Positions 49,081 through 58,437 of a stretch of 64,000 bases of DNA are shown in pieces. The stretch spans positions 14,334 to 78,333 of the forward strand of contig JBMDXA010000196.1 in assembly GCA_048594725.1 (NCBI GenBank). The letters run 5' to 3'. Each line of letters opens with the position of its first letter. Position 1 is the stretch's first letter. The translations under genes and the position numbers were made by a program. The notes under the pieces are model-generated. The model made no database searches. It was given only the letters and a program-made list of their open reading frames with translations, and was not told the DNA's origin. The stretch comes from JAFDZV01 sp048594725 (GTDB lineage: Bacteria; Bacteroidota; Ignavibacteria; OLB7).

Positions 49081-50988
49081 ATGCGCAGCATGCAGAAGAC
49101 GCAAGTCAGTATCCCGCGTCCGGAATACCCCCGCCCGCAGTTCGTCCGCACCGAGTGGACCAACCTCAATGGAGAATGGGAGTTCGCCTTCGACGACGCC
49201 GAAGTAGGCATCATCGAGCGATGGTTCGACGGACGCCCCCTCCCGGAACGGATCATCGTCCCGTTCCCCTATCAGAGCCTCCTGTCCGGGATCAACGACA
49301 AGGGGGTTCACGAGGTGGTCTGGTATACCCGCACCTTCGATATCCCGATCGGCTTTCGCGGACGCGATATGCTCCTGCATTTCGGCGCGGTCGATTACAG
49401 GACGATGGTCTGGGTGAACGGCCACGAGATCGGGCATAACCGTGGCGGGCATGTCCCCTTCTGGTTCGATATCGCCCCGTATCTCACCGAGGGGGAGAAC
49501 CGGGTTACCGTGCGGGTGGAGGACCGGCAGGACCCGCACCAGCCGCGCGGCAAGCAGTCGAGCTCCGGAGTGCCGCACGAGATCGACTATTACTGCACCA
49601 CCGGCATCTGGCAGACCGTCTGGCTGGAACCGGTGCCGCCGGTGCGCATCAACAACATCCTCATCACCCCGGACATCAACGAGGGATCGTTCGATCTGGA
49701 GATCTATCTGCATGCCCCCTCCACCGGCTGGGATCTGGCCGTGGAGGTGCTGGACGGCGGCGAGGTGGTGGCGCGGCAGGAGAAGACCACCAGTACCGCC
49801 CATGCCAGGATGAACATCACCGTCCCCGACCCGAAACTCTGGTCGCCGGATTCCCCCCATCTCTACGATATCCGCATCCAGCTGCTGCGCGATGGCTACC
49901 GTATCGACGAGGTGACCTCCTATGCCGGCCTGCGCTGCGTGGAGCTGCGCGACGGGCTGTTTCATCTGAACGGCGTGCCGACGTTTCTGGTGATGGTGCT
50001 GGACCAGGGATACTGGCCGGAAAGTTATCTGGCTGCCCCCTCCGATGCCGCCCTTCGCGCCGATGTGGAATGGACCAAACGGTTCGGGTTCAACGGCGCG
50101 CGCAAGCACCAGAAGATCGAGGACCCGCGCTGGCTCTACTGGTGCGATAAACTGGGGCTGCTGGTCTGGGCGGAGATGCCGAACGCACGGGGGTGGTCGA
50201 TAGAGGCCGAGGAGATGCTCCTTGCGGAGTGGGAGCGGAGCGTGCGGCGCGATTACAATCACCCCTGCATCATCACCGGGGTGCCGGTCAACGAGAGCAT
50301 GGGATTTCCGGGACTTCAGCAGAGCCATCCCGGCCAGTACGCATTTCTGGAGCGGGTGATCTCCCGCACCCGCAGGCTGGCCCCCGGCTGGCCCCTGATC
50401 GACAACGACGGCTGGGAGCACACCGATATCACCGATATCTGCGCCATCCATGATTACACCGCCACGGCCAGGGAGCTGCGCGAACGCTACGCCGAGGCGA
50501 TAGCCGGCAGATCGCTCCCGTCGCACGTCTGGCTCTCGGAGAAGCCGCTCTTCATGCGGGGATCGCGCTATCGCGGCCAGCCGGTGGTGCTTACCGAGGT
50601 GGGAGGGTTTCTGATGATCCCCCCGGATGTCCCGCCGGATCAGCGCGATGTTCTCTATCAGTTCTATGGCTCCTGCCGCTCCAGCGCCGAGATGGAGGCC
50701 AAATACACCGATCTGATGGAGGGGCTGGCCGATCTGACGTTCCTGGCCGGGTTCTGCTACACCCAGCTTACCGATATCGAGCAGGAGATCAACGGCCTGC
50801 TTACCTACGACCGGCAGCCGAAGGTGAACCCGGAACTGATAGCGGAGCTCCACCGGAAATTCTTCGGGAGCGTGAACCCCGAACAACGTGTACGGATCGC
50901 CACCCTCTCGGCGGCACCGGGAAGCGGCAACACGCCGCATGGAGGGAACTCCTCCCCGCATGGGGGGAACTCCTCCCCGCATGGGTAG
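49081..50988 (+). CDS. Glycoside hydrolase family 2 protein
   Basis: 635 residues (ATG at 49081; 49090 possible). Jelly-roll N-terminal domain (RTEWTNLNGEWEFAFDD, VVWYTRTFDIP, LHFGAVDYRTMVWVNGHEIGHNRGGHVPFWFDI), Ig-like middle part (ELWSPDSPHLYDI-type), then the TIM barrel (FGFNGARKHQKIEDPRWLYWCDKLGLLVWAEMPN). The catalytic acid/base is Glu405 in PVNESMG and the nucleophile Glu506 in VVLTEVGGF. This suggests a beta-galactosidase/glucuronidase/mannosidase-type enzyme. No signal peptide, so cytosolic. The C-terminus carries a GGNSSPH tandem repeat. Confidence 0.93.
   Translation: MRSMQKTQVSIPRPEYPRPQFVRTEWTNLNGEWEFAFDDAEVGIIERWFDGRPLPERIIVPFPYQSLLSGINDKGVHEVVWYTRTFDIPIGFRGRDMLLHFGAVDYRTMVWVNGHEIGHNRGGHVPFWFDIAPYLTEGENRVTVRVEDRQDPHQPRGKQSSSGVPHEIDYYCTTGIWQTVWLEPVPPVRINNILITPDINEGSFDLEIYLHAPSTGWDLAVEVLDGGEVVARQEKTTSTAHARMNITVPDPKLWSPDSPHLYDIRIQLLRDGYRIDEVTSYAGLRCVELRDGLFHLNGVPTFLVMVLDQGYWPESYLAAPSDAALRADVEWTKRFGFNGARKHQKIEDPRWLYWCDKLGLLVWAEMPNARGWSIEAEEMLLAEWERSVRRDYNHPCIITGVPVNESMGFPGLQQSHPGQYAFLERVISRTRRLAPGWPLIDNDGWEHTDITDICAIHDYTATARELRERYAEAIAGRSLPSHVWLSEKPLFMRGSRYRGQPVVLTEVGGFLMIPPDVPPDQRDVLYQFYGSCRSSAEMEAKYTDLMEGLADLTFLAGFCYTQLTDIEQEINGLLTYDRQPKVNPELIAELHRKFFGSVNPEQRVRIATLSAAPGSGNTPHGGNSSPHGGNSSPHG
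50937..50988 (+). repeat. 21-base in-frame tandem repeat at the GH2 C-terminus
   Basis: The unit GGGAACTCCTCCCCGCATGG (plus one base) occurs two and a half times and encodes GGNSSPH repeats up to the stop. The unit length is a multiple of three, so copy-number change would only alter the tail length. Confidence 0.75.
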
Positions 50989-51020
50989 ATCCTCCGGAAC
51001 AGCACTCACGGGAAAATGCA

Positions 51021-51065
51021 GAGCCGCGAAGAGGGATGGGAGCACATCCTCCCTCTCTGCGGCTC
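51021..51065. terminator. Strong hairpin between convergent genes
   Basis: GAGCCGC (51021-51027) pairs with GCGGCTC (51059-51065), with an inner AGAGGGA...TCCCTCT stem. No clean T-run on either side. It is probably a bidirectional termination structure between the GH2 and CorC-like genes. Confidence 0.5.
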
Positions 51066-51133
51066 TGCGGCTTTGCGTGACGCCTTTCCTCAGGTGACGG
51101 CATACCATCTCCGGCACCTCGATGCGCATCCTT

Positions 51134-52519
51134 CTACCCTTTCTTCCCCCGTGGAGGAACCGGCACGGCCCCCAGCGCCAGCACCGCCTCGTTCTGCGCG
51201 CGGGGATCGGTCCCCTCCTCCTGCCGGGTGATGAGCACCTTGTCGATACGGTTGCCATCCAGATCGATGATCTCGAAGCACCAGCCGCGCCACAGCGCCC
51301 GCTCGCCGGTCACCGGGATATGCCGCAGCAGCGCCAGCATCAGCCCCGCCACGGTCTCGAACTCCGGCAGCCCCGATCCCGCCTCTCGCGCTGGCAGTCC
51401 GATGCGCCGCACGGCGATGACGTACGGAAGCATGCCATCCACCAGAAAGGAGCCATCGGCACGGCGGACGATATCGGCCTGCTCCTCTCCTCCCGCCGGA
51501 ATGTACCCGGTGAGCGCCGTCAGCAGATCCCCCACCGTCAGCAGTCCCTCTATCTGCCCATGCTCGTCCACCACCAGCGCCATCTGGGTTCCGGTGCTCT
51601 TGAAATGCTGCAATACCTCGCTCACATGCTGATGCTCCAGCACGACAGTCGGTTCCTGCAGCAGATCGGCGATCACCACCTCCTCTCCGGCATCCGCGCC
51701 GAGCCGGGTAGCCAGCAGATCGCGCACCTGGAGCACCCCTTTCAGATTGTCCAGCGCCCCCTCGTATACCGGCAGGCGGGAATGGCCGGAGGAGATGATA
51801 ACGCCCATGGCCTCGTCGGCGGGGGTCTCCACCGGCAGCGCCACGATCTCCGTGCGGGGGATCATGATGGAGCGGACCGAGACATCGGAGAACTCGAACA
51901 CCCGCTCGATGATCTCCCGCTCGGCCATCTCCAGCGTGCCGCTGGCCGCCCCCTCCCGCACCAGCGAGAGGATATCCTCCTCGGTGATGACCTCCTCCTT
52001 CTCCTTGCCGGCGCCAAGAAGCTTCAGAATGCCCTGCGCGGAGAACGAGAGAAACCAGACCAGGGGGGAGGTGAATCGCGAGATAACCTGCATGAACGGG
52101 GCCGAGAAGGTGGCTACCGACTCGGCATGCTGCAACGCCAGGCGCTTCGGCACCAGCTCCCCCACGATCAGCGAGATATAGCTGACCAGCAGCACCACCA
52201 GCAGAAGCGCAACCTCCTGCGCCGCGGTTGGCCCGATATGGGGCGCCAGAACGATCGAGAGCGGCCCGGCGAGCGCATCACCGCCGTAGACCGCCGCAAG
52301 CGTCCCCACCAGCGTGATGCCGATCTGGATGGTAGCCAGGAAACGGCTCGGCTCCTCCGCCAGTTTCAGCGCGATGGCCGCCTTGCGGTCGCCGGCGGCG
52401 GCCCGCTGCTGAAGACGCCCCCGCCGTGCCGAGACCACCGCGATCTCCGATGCGGCGAAGAACCCGTTTGCGAGCGCCAGAACGACGATGATAGCAAGCG
52501 AAAGCCAGATGCTCCCCAT
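51134..52519 (-). CDS. CorC/HlyC-family CNNM-CBS membrane protein
   Basis: 461 residues from the ATG at 52519 (GGAGGAAAACG upstream). The CNNM/DUF21 membrane domain comes first (LANGFFAASEIAVVSARR...FLATIQIGITLVGTLAAVYGG, ELVPKRLALQ), then two CBS modules (IMIPRTEIVALPVETPADEAMGVIISSGHSRLPVYEG, LQHFKSTGTQMALVVDEHGQIEGLLTVGDLLTALTG), then the CorC_HlyC transporter-associated domain (FLVDGMLPY.. FETVAGLMLALLRHIP). Such proteins are implicated in Mg2+/Co2+ export or regulation, despite the hemolysin name. Convergent with GH2, divergent from the serine hydrolase. Confidence 0.93.
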   Translation of the reverse strand: MGSIWLSLAIIVVLALANGFFAASEIAVVSARRGRLQQRAAAGDRKAAIALKLAEEPSRFLATIQIGITLVGTLAAVYGGDALAGPLSIVLAPHIGPTAAQEVALLLVVLLVSYISLIVGELVPKRLALQHAESVATFSAPFMQVISRFTSPLVWFLSFSAQGILKLLGAGKEKEEVITEEDILSLVREGAASGTLEMAEREIIERVFEFSDVSVRSIMIPRTEIVALPVETPADEAMGVIISSGHSRLPVYEGALDNLKGVLQVRDLLATRLGADAGEEVVIADLLQEPTVVLEHQHVSEVLQHFKSTGTQMALVVDEHGQIEGLLTVGDLLTALTGYIPAGGEEQADIVRRADGSFLVDGMLPYVIAVRRIGLPAREAGSGLPEFETVAGLMLALLRHIPVTGERALWRGWCFEIIDLDGNRIDKVLITRQEEGTDPRAQNEAVLALGAVPVPPRGKKG

Positions 52520-52778
52520 AGGCCCGTTTTCCTCCGGATACTGCGTTGTTGGACAACTGGAAGCTCTTCTCCCAGCTCCGTTCCATTTTCGTTCCTTCCT
52601 GCCGGAAGTTCGTGCCACGGAGGCCGGAACTCGTGGCACGGCGGAAACAGGAGCGCAACGAATGCCCCCTGCCACCGTAGCCGGTCCCACATGCCGATGA
52701 TGGCATCACCGGAATTCTCCTCCTCATGAAACGGAAGGGAGAATACTCCGAAAACCGCAAACCAACCAGTATCCTGCT

Positions 52779-54518
52779 GTGAAATCGATAGCCATGTTCC
52801 CGTTTGCGTTTCTTCTGCTGGGCTCCGCCGCACTCGCCCAGGAGGACCCTCCGGTGGTGTCCGGAGAGCTCGGCGCCCGGATCGACGAGCATATGAGCCG
52901 CCTGGCAGCCTTCGGACTCTCCGGCTCGCTTCTGGTGGCGAAGGATGGGGAGGTGATCGTGCGCAAGGGCTACGGCATCGCCAACGATGCGGCCGGCACC
53001 CCCGTCTCGGCGGATATGCCCTTTCCGATAGGCTCCCTCTCCAAACAGTTCACCGCGGCGGCGGTGCTGAAGCTGGAGATGCAGGGGAAGCTGAGCACCG
53101 ACGATACGCTCGGGCGGTTCTTCCCGGATGCCCCGGCAGACAAGCGGGGCATCACCCTCCACCAGCTTCTCAGCCATACCGCCGGTCTCCCCTATCTGGA
53201 GGCCGATCTCTTCAGCGCGGCCAACCGCGAGGAGCTGATGCGGGGCTCGCTGGCGCTCCCGCTGGATTCCCCTCCCGGAACCGGGTTCGCCTACTCCAAT
53301 CCGGGCTATACGCTCCTGGCCGGGGTGATCGAGCGGGCATCGGGAACCACCTACGAGAACTATCTGCGGGAGAATCTTTTCAGACCGGCCGGCATGTCCG
53401 CCACCGGCTATGTGGGGGATGGCGCGCACCCCAAGCTGGCGCTGCTGCACTCGTATTCCGGCAGCGATGAGGGCCCCGCCTCGGAGTTCCAGCCGGGCGC
53501 CGATTTTGCGGGCTCCGGCTCCATCTACGCCACCGTGGGGGATCTGTATCGCTGGGAAAAGGCCCTGGAGGGGGCAACGATCCTCTCGAAAAAAGCGCTG
53601 GAGAAGTTTTTCACTCCCCATGCCCCCATCCAGGGGGATATGGGATACGCCTACGGCTGGAATACCACCAAGACCATCCGTGGCACCAGGCTCATCTTTC
53701 ACGCGGGCGATCTGGGGGGCTACAACGCCGAGTTCCGCCGCTATCTGGACGAGAGGCTGGTGATGATCTTCACCTCCAACCGCCGCGAGAACGGCGCCGG
53801 CTACCGCGCGGCGGTGATGAACCCGCTCAGCCTTCTTGTGGCCGGTGCCAAGTATCCCGCCCCGCCCGCGGTGGCCGATCTGCCGGCGGCGAAGCTCCGG
53901 AACTTCGCCGGCCGCTACCAGCTCCCCACCGGAGGGTCCATCCTGGCCTGGACCGAAGGGGAACACCTGATGCTGGGTGCCGAGGGGGAGGACGGCCTGC
54001 TGCTGCTTGCCGGGGCGAAGAACGTCGATTCCCTTGCCCTGCGCGAACTGGGCGCCTCCACCCGCCAGATCGTGGCCGCCGGCATCGGAGGGGATTTCGA
54101 GCCGCTGAAGGCTCATCTCCACCCCAGCTATCCGTTCGAGAATGTCAGGGAGGGATTGATACGGAAGATGATGGCGCTGCGCGATAGCCTGGGCGAGTTC
54201 ATCGCCCTGGAGGACGCCGGATCGGTGATGCTGACCCCCGCAACCGCGCAGAGTTATTTCCGTCTCCGGTTCCAGCGCGGCAGCGTGCTCCAGATGTACG
54301 CCTGGGCCGGCGACAAGATCTCCGCCATCGACGACGAGGCGGGGGTGGCGATGCGCACCCGGTTCGTCCCCGCTTCCGAGCAGGATATCGTCAGCTTCGA
54401 TCCCTTTACCGGGAGAAGCGTCCGGATCAGCTTCACGGCCGCCCCCGGCGGCGGCATCTCGGGCATGAACGTGATGGCCCCCTCCGGCCCCGTGGCCGCA
54501 CGGCGCACCAGCGGCTGA
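52779..54518 (+). CDS. Exported serine hydrolase, beta-lactamase (class C) family
   Basis: 579 residues. A GTG start at 52779 is used (MKSIAM...); an ATG at 52794 is the alternative. Signal peptide FPFAFLLLGSAALAQ. The penicillin-recognition fold has S86xxK89 in PIGSLSKQFTAA, Y172-S-N174 in FAYSNPGYTLL and H308-A-G in FHAGDLGGYN. After about residue 360 a roughly 200-residue beta-rich domain follows (NFAGRYQLPTGGSILAWTEGEHLM..., DUF3471-like). Members are D-aminopeptidases, esterases or PBP-like enzymes rather than true resistance beta-lactamases. It precedes the LytS/LytR pair by 28 bases. Confidence 0.9.
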   Translation: MKSIAMFPFAFLLLGSAALAQEDPPVVSGELGARIDEHMSRLAAFGLSGSLLVAKDGEVIVRKGYGIANDAAGTPVSADMPFPIGSLSKQFTAAAVLKLEMQGKLSTDDTLGRFFPDAPADKRGITLHQLLSHTAGLPYLEADLFSAANREELMRGSLALPLDSPPGTGFAYSNPGYTLLAGVIERASGTTYENYLRENLFRPAGMSATGYVGDGAHPKLALLHSYSGSDEGPASEFQPGADFAGSGSIYATVGDLYRWEKALEGATILSKKALEKFFTPHAPIQGDMGYAYGWNTTKTIRGTRLIFHAGDLGGYNAEFRRYLDERLVMIFTSNRRENGAGYRAAVMNPLSLLVAGAKYPAPPAVADLPAAKLRNFAGRYQLPTGGSILAWTEGEHLMLGAEGEDGLLLLAGAKNVDSLALRELGASTRQIVAAGIGGDFEPLKAHLHPSYPFENVREGLIRKMMALRDSLGEFIALEDAGSVMLTPATAQSYFRLRFQRGSVLQMYAWAGDKISAIDDEAGVAMRTRFVPASEQDIVSFDPFTGRSVRISFTAAPGGGISGMNVMAPSGPVAARRTSG

Positions 54519-54546
54519 ACCTCACGAGCACTGTAACTTCTCTTCT

Positions 54547-55764
54547 ATGTCCTCATCGCATATCTCACAACGGAGCGTCATCCCCCCGGATGTCCCCCAG
54601 GTCGCCGGGCCGGCCGGCATGGAACATGCCCCGGCCGGCCCGGCAGACCGTTCATGGCGTGAACGGCTGCGCGGCCGCCTGGCGTGGAAACGCTGGCTGG
54701 CCGCGTCGGTGATCTGGATCGGCATCGCCCTGCTGTTCACCACCCAGGATTATCTGGTGCTCGCCGATACCGAGCGTGCCACCCCCTGGAGCGAACTGGC
54801 AAAACACAAGCTCGTGGTGTGGCTCCTCTGGGGTGCCCTCTCGCCGCTGATTATCGCGGTTGCCCGCCGCTACCCTATCAGCGGCCCGCACGCGGTGCGC
54901 AATCTCCTGTTCCACCTGCCGGGAGGGATCATCTTCCCCCTGCTGAACATCTTCTTCTTTCTGCTGCTGGCTACCCCGCTGGGGATGAACGACGAGCCGG
55001 AGGTTCCCTTCTTCACGCATCTGTTCCTCGGCTTCCGGAACACCTTCGCCATCACCTTCGCCATCTACGCGGTGACGGTGATCGTGGTGCACGCGCTGGA
55101 GTTCTACAGGGCCTACCGGCGGCGCGAGCTTATCGCGTCGCAGCTCGAGACACGCCTGGCCGAGGCGCGCCTGGATGTGCTCCGCATGCAGCTCCAGCCC
55201 CATTTTCTGTTCAATACCCTGCACGGCATCTCGGCACTGATGGAGAAGGATGTCTCGGCGGCACGGCGAATGATAGCACGTCTGAGCAGCCTCCTGCGGC
55301 TTTCGCTGGAACAGGATGGCGCCCAGGAGATATCGCTCGCCAACGAGCTGGAATTTCTGGAGCAGTATATCGAGATCCAGCGCATGCGGTTCCACGACCG
55401 GCTTACCGTGAACGTGGAGGCCGACCCCGATACCCGGGATCTGCTGGTGCCCCGGCTGCTGCTGCAGCCGCTGGTGGAGAACTCCATCCGCCACGGCATC
55501 GCACGCCATGCGCGCCCGGGGCATATCGGTGTGCGCATCGCCCGCGATGGAAACCGCCTGCGGATCGTGGTGCTGGACAACGGGCCCGGCCTCGGCGGCC
55601 GCCCCATCCGCGAGGGAGTGGGCATCGGCAACACGCGCGCGCGATTGGAACATCTCTATGGAGCCGGGCAGAGTTTTACGATGGAGGATATCCCGGAGGG
55701 GGGATTGATGATAACGATCACTATTCCGGTTCGCCCGGCAACCGGGGAGCACGCGGCCGCATGA
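54547..55764 (+). CDS. LytS/YehU-type sensor histidine kinase
   Basis: 405 residues. Four membrane helices in residues about 50-180 (WLAASVIWIGIALLFTT, LVVWLLWGALSPLIIAV, GGIIFPLLNIFFFLLLA, FAITFAIYAVTVIVVHALEF), then the His_kinase (HisKA-LytS) module with QLQPHFLFNTLHGISALM (phospho-acceptor His219), N-box PLVENSIRHGI and G-box VLDNGPGLGG. There is no large sensory loop. The stop overlaps the start of the LytTR regulator (ATGA), so the two form one translational unit, with the serine hydrolase gene immediately upstream. Confidence 0.95.
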   Translation: MSSSHISQRSVIPPDVPQVAGPAGMEHAPAGPADRSWRERLRGRLAWKRWLAASVIWIGIALLFTTQDYLVLADTERATPWSELAKHKLVVWLLWGALSPLIIAVARRYPISGPHAVRNLLFHLPGGIIFPLLNIFFFLLLATPLGMNDEPEVPFFTHLFLGFRNTFAITFAIYAVTVIVVHALEFYRAYRRRELIASQLETRLAEARLDVLRMQLQPHFLFNTLHGISALMEKDVSAARRMIARLSSLLRLSLEQDGAQEISLANELEFLEQYIEIQRMRFHDRLTVNVEADPDTRDLLVPRLLLQPLVENSIRHGIARHARPGHIGVRIARDGNRLRIVVLDNGPGLGGRPIREGVGIGNTRARLEHLYGAGQSFTMEDIPEGGLMITITIPVRPATGEHAAA

Positions 55765-56558
55765 CAGCTACCAATACCCCGCAGGGAACCATCACCGCCC
55801 TTATCGCCGACGATGAGCCGCTGGCGCGCGAGCTGCTCCGCTCCATGCTCGCCAATCATCCGGAGATCACCATCCTAGGAGAGTGCCGCGACGGCAGCGA
55901 GACGATAGCGATGGTGCGCAAACATGAGCCCGATATCCTCTTCCTCGATATCCAGATGCCGGAACAGGATGGCTTCGAGGTGCTGCGCGAAATCCCCCCC
56001 GGCCATATGCCGGCCGTGGTGTTCGTGACCGCCTACGACCAGTATGCCATCCGCGCATTCGAGGTGCACGCGCTCGATTATCTGCTGAAACCGTTCGACG
56101 AGGAACGCCTGCAACGGGCCGTGATCCGCGCGCGCGAGTATCTTGCCCGCCGCGCCGGCGAGGAGAACGATATCGCCGAACGTATGTACCGCATGCTCTG
56201 CCAGATGCAGACCCGCCCGCAGTTCACCGAACGGGTCGTGATCCGCGACGGCGACCGCGCATTTCTGCAACCGGCATCGGAGATCGACTGGCTGGAGGCC
56301 GACGGCAAGTACACGCGCGTGCATGTGGGCAAGGAGGTCTACTCCATCCGCGAGGGAATCACGAAGCTGGAGCAGGAGCTCGACCCATCCCGCTTCCTCC
56401 GGATAAGCCGCTCGGCGGTTATCAACATCGACCAGATCCGCGAGATCCGTTCCTGGTTCCAGGGAGATTATATGGTGGTGCTGAAAAGCGGCAAACAGCT
56501 CACCTCCACCCGCACCTACCGCGAAGGACTCCAGGCTCTGCTGGGACGGAGAATGTAG
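55761..56558 (+). CDS. LytTR-family response regulator
   Basis: 265 residues. Receiver domain: ALIADDEPLARELLRSML, phospho-acceptor Asp63 in ILFLDIQMPEQDGFEVL, VVFVTAYDQYAIRAFEVHALDYLLKPF. Then a LytTR DNA-binding domain: DRAFLQPASEIDWLEADGKYTRVHVGKEVYSIREGITKLEQEL, FLRISRSAVINIDQIREIRSWFQGDYMVVLKSGKQLTSTRTYREGL. Partner of the upstream kinase. Targets in this family are often envelope or surface genes; none can be named from sequence. Confidence 0.96.
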   Translation: MTATNTPQGTITALIADDEPLARELLRSMLANHPEITILGECRDGSETIAMVRKHEPDILFLDIQMPEQDGFEVLREIPPGHMPAVVFVTAYDQYAIRAFEVHALDYLLKPFDEERLQRAVIRAREYLARRAGEENDIAERMYRMLCQMQTRPQFTERVVIRDGDRAFLQPASEIDWLEADGKYTRVHVGKEVYSIREGITKLEQELDPSRFLRISRSAVINIDQIREIRSWFQGDYMVVLKSGKQLTSTRTYREGLQALLGRRM

Positions 56559-56578
56559 GATTTTCGATTGATGGCAAT

Positions 56579-56671
56579 GTCCGCCGTCGGTAGTCCGTCG
56601 CCGTTCTACCGGAATTACCTATGATGCTGGTAGATACAGGAATAACGACTACGGACTACTGACAGCGGGCG
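56579..56671. repeat. Imperfect inverted repeat
   Basis: CCGCCGTCGGTAGTCCGTCG (from about 56581) and its inverted partner ACGACTACGGACTACTGACAG (56647-56667) frame about 45 bases. A GGATTTTCGATTG heptamer unit sits at the left edge (56558-56570). The 370-base gap to 56928 otherwise holds only the terminator of the next gene. Confidence 0.5.
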
Positions 56672-56743
56672 CAGCCCGCGAACGGACCACCAGCCCTATC
56701 CAGCACCCCCACCTGCCTTCTTCCTGAAAACCAGGCACTACCA

Positions 56744-56782
56744 GAAAATAAACCGGCTCCCTCCGGAACGGAAAGAGCCGGT
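56744..56782 (-). terminator. Rho-independent terminator (minus strand)
   Basis: ACCGGCTC (56752-56759) pairs with GAGCCGGT (56775-56782). On the minus strand it is followed by TTTATTTTC. It lies 147 bases past the stop of the FG-GAP gene. Confidence 0.6.
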
Positions 56783-56928
56783 GCCCGGCGCGATTAGCCA
56801 TCCATATCATCGTGGTGTTGGGCCACGACAATCCGCCGGAAATATTTCGGAGCGATACGACCGCAACCGGACGCGCCATCGCATCCGAGCCACGGGCCGG
56901 CCGGCAGTTCATTCCGCCGGGTGAGGTG

Positions 56929-58437
56929 TTATAATCCCTTCACCACCATCAATGGCAGAGCCCGGGTGGTTCCGCGCGTGGTGATGCGGCAGTAATAACG
57001 CCCCGCCGGGAGTCCCTCGGCGCTCCAGTGCAGACGATAACGCCCTGCCGCCGCGGTCTTGCGCACGAGCGTGGTGACATGTTCCCCCGCGCTGTTGAAG
57101 ATGCTTACATCCACCGGCGCCGATGCCGACAGCGCATATTCTATGGAGGTCTGGCGCATAAAGGGATTCGGGAAATTCCCGTAGAAATATATTCTCGGAT
57201 CCACCATCCCCTCGGCCTTTCCCCCTTGAATGCCGGCCGGATTGGATACGCCCTCGCCGGTGTGCAGCAGCAGCCGGTCGGGATGCCCGCGATCGCAGAT
57301 ATAGATATCGGGGATGGAGTCGCCGTTCAGATCGGCCACCTCGATGCCGAGCGCCTCGGCCAGCACCGGCTCGGCCAGGTAGCTGGAGCCGCCGTTGGTG
57401 AAATAGCCTCTGCCGTCGTTGATATGAACCTCCACCGGGCGATTGGGGAATCCCCCCAGAAGGATATCGGGATCGCCGTCCAGATCGATATCGGCGAATT
57501 TCGCATCGATGATATTCTCCGCATGAACCGGAAGCTGCTGCGCGGTGCGATCGGTGAAATTCCCGGCGCCATCGTTGATATATAATCTGTCCTGCCGGTT
57601 TTTCCCCGGACGGAACTGCACGTTCGCGAAATAGATATCGATATCGCTATCGCCATCCACATCGCCCAGAGTCACCTTGCGGGTTTCCATGCTGGCCGTT
57701 ATCGGAAGCCGTGATACGGTCTCGTCGGAGAATTGCCCGCTCCCGTTATTGAGCAGCAGCTTGTTGCCATCCTCGTTGCCCAGCACCATATCCAGGTCGC
57801 CGTCGCCATCCAGATCGGCCATCTCCACATCCTGCGTCACATTCGATTCGGCGGGGATATGATCGAACGTTTCGCCGATGAACGAGCCGGCTTTATCGTT
57901 GATAAGCACCAGATCCTGCCCGGCGTTGCCGATCACCAGATCGGGGTAGGAATCCCCGTTGATATCGGCGGCGAACACCGCATTGGCCTCGCTCCTGGGA
58001 AGCCGGCTGCTGGCGTCGGTGAAATATCCGCGGCCGTCGTTCAGATAATATTCATGGACCCGGTCATCCTCGCTCACGAACACGATATCGATATCACCGT
58101 CACGGTCGAAATCGGCGGCGGCGATATCCTCGCTATCGTGCTTTGCGTTTCTGTAATCCGGCAGCCGGGCCTCCGATTCATCGGTAAAATGCCCGGCGCC
58201 ATCGTTTATCAGAATACTGTTCGGCTGAAATTCATTTGCGATGATGATATCCCGATCCCCATCCCCGTCGATATCAACGGACTCCACATCCATCCCGTTC
58301 TCGAACGCCAGGGCCGGCAGATTGCCGGCGGTATGGTCCAGATAGTATGGGGCTCCGCCGGGCTGGGGCATGACAAGCAGCATCGCCAGGAAGAGGCGCA
58401 AGCCGCCGGGTCCGGGAGCGTGGGATTTCCGGTACAT
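56929..58437 (-). CDS. T9SS-sorted FG-GAP/VCBS repeat protein
   Basis: 502 residues from the ATG at 58437, with a short signal (LRLFLAMLLVMPQPGGA). Seven calcium-loop repeats of the type D-x-D-G-D-x-D are evenly spaced (DIDGDGDRD, DFDRDGDID, DINGDSYPD, DLDGDGDLD, DVDGDSDID, DIDLDGDPD, DLNGDSIPD), each followed by LLLNNG/YINDGAGNFTD-like strands, implying one seven-bladed integrin-type propeller. The last 85 residues (FPNPFMRQTSIEYALSASAPVDVSIFNSAGEHVTTL...GRYYCRITTRG) are a T9SS C-terminal sorting domain. Probably a calcium-stabilised surface adhesin or sensor. Confidence 0.9.
   Translation of the reverse strand: MYRKSHAPGPGGLRLFLAMLLVMPQPGGAPYYLDHTAGNLPALAFENGMDVESVDIDGDGDRDIIIANEFQPNSILINDGAGHFTDESEARLPDYRNAKHDSEDIAAADFDRDGDIDIVFVSEDDRVHEYYLNDGRGYFTDASSRLPRSEANAVFAADINGDSYPDLVIGNAGQDLVLINDKAGSFIGETFDHIPAESNVTQDVEMADLDGDGDLDMVLGNEDGNKLLLNNGSGQFSDETVSRLPITASMETRKVTLGDVDGDSDIDIYFANVQFRPGKNRQDRLYINDGAGNFTDRTAQQLPVHAENIIDAKFADIDLDGDPDILLGGFPNRPVEVHINDGRGYFTNGGSSYLAEPVLAEALGIEVADLNGDSIPDIYICDRGHPDRLLLHTGEGVSNPAGIQGGKAEGMVDPRIYFYGNFPNPFMRQTSIEYALSASAPVDVSIFNSAGEHVTTLVRKTAAAGRYRLHWSAEGLPAGRYYCRITTRGTTRALPLMVVKGL

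Noticed and set aside
52278..54122. Long minus-strand open frame across the serine hydrolase gene
   Set aside because: It is a shadow of the real plus-strand gene, which has complete SxxK, YxN and HAG motifs; the minus product is Gly/Arg/His-rich without family resemblance.
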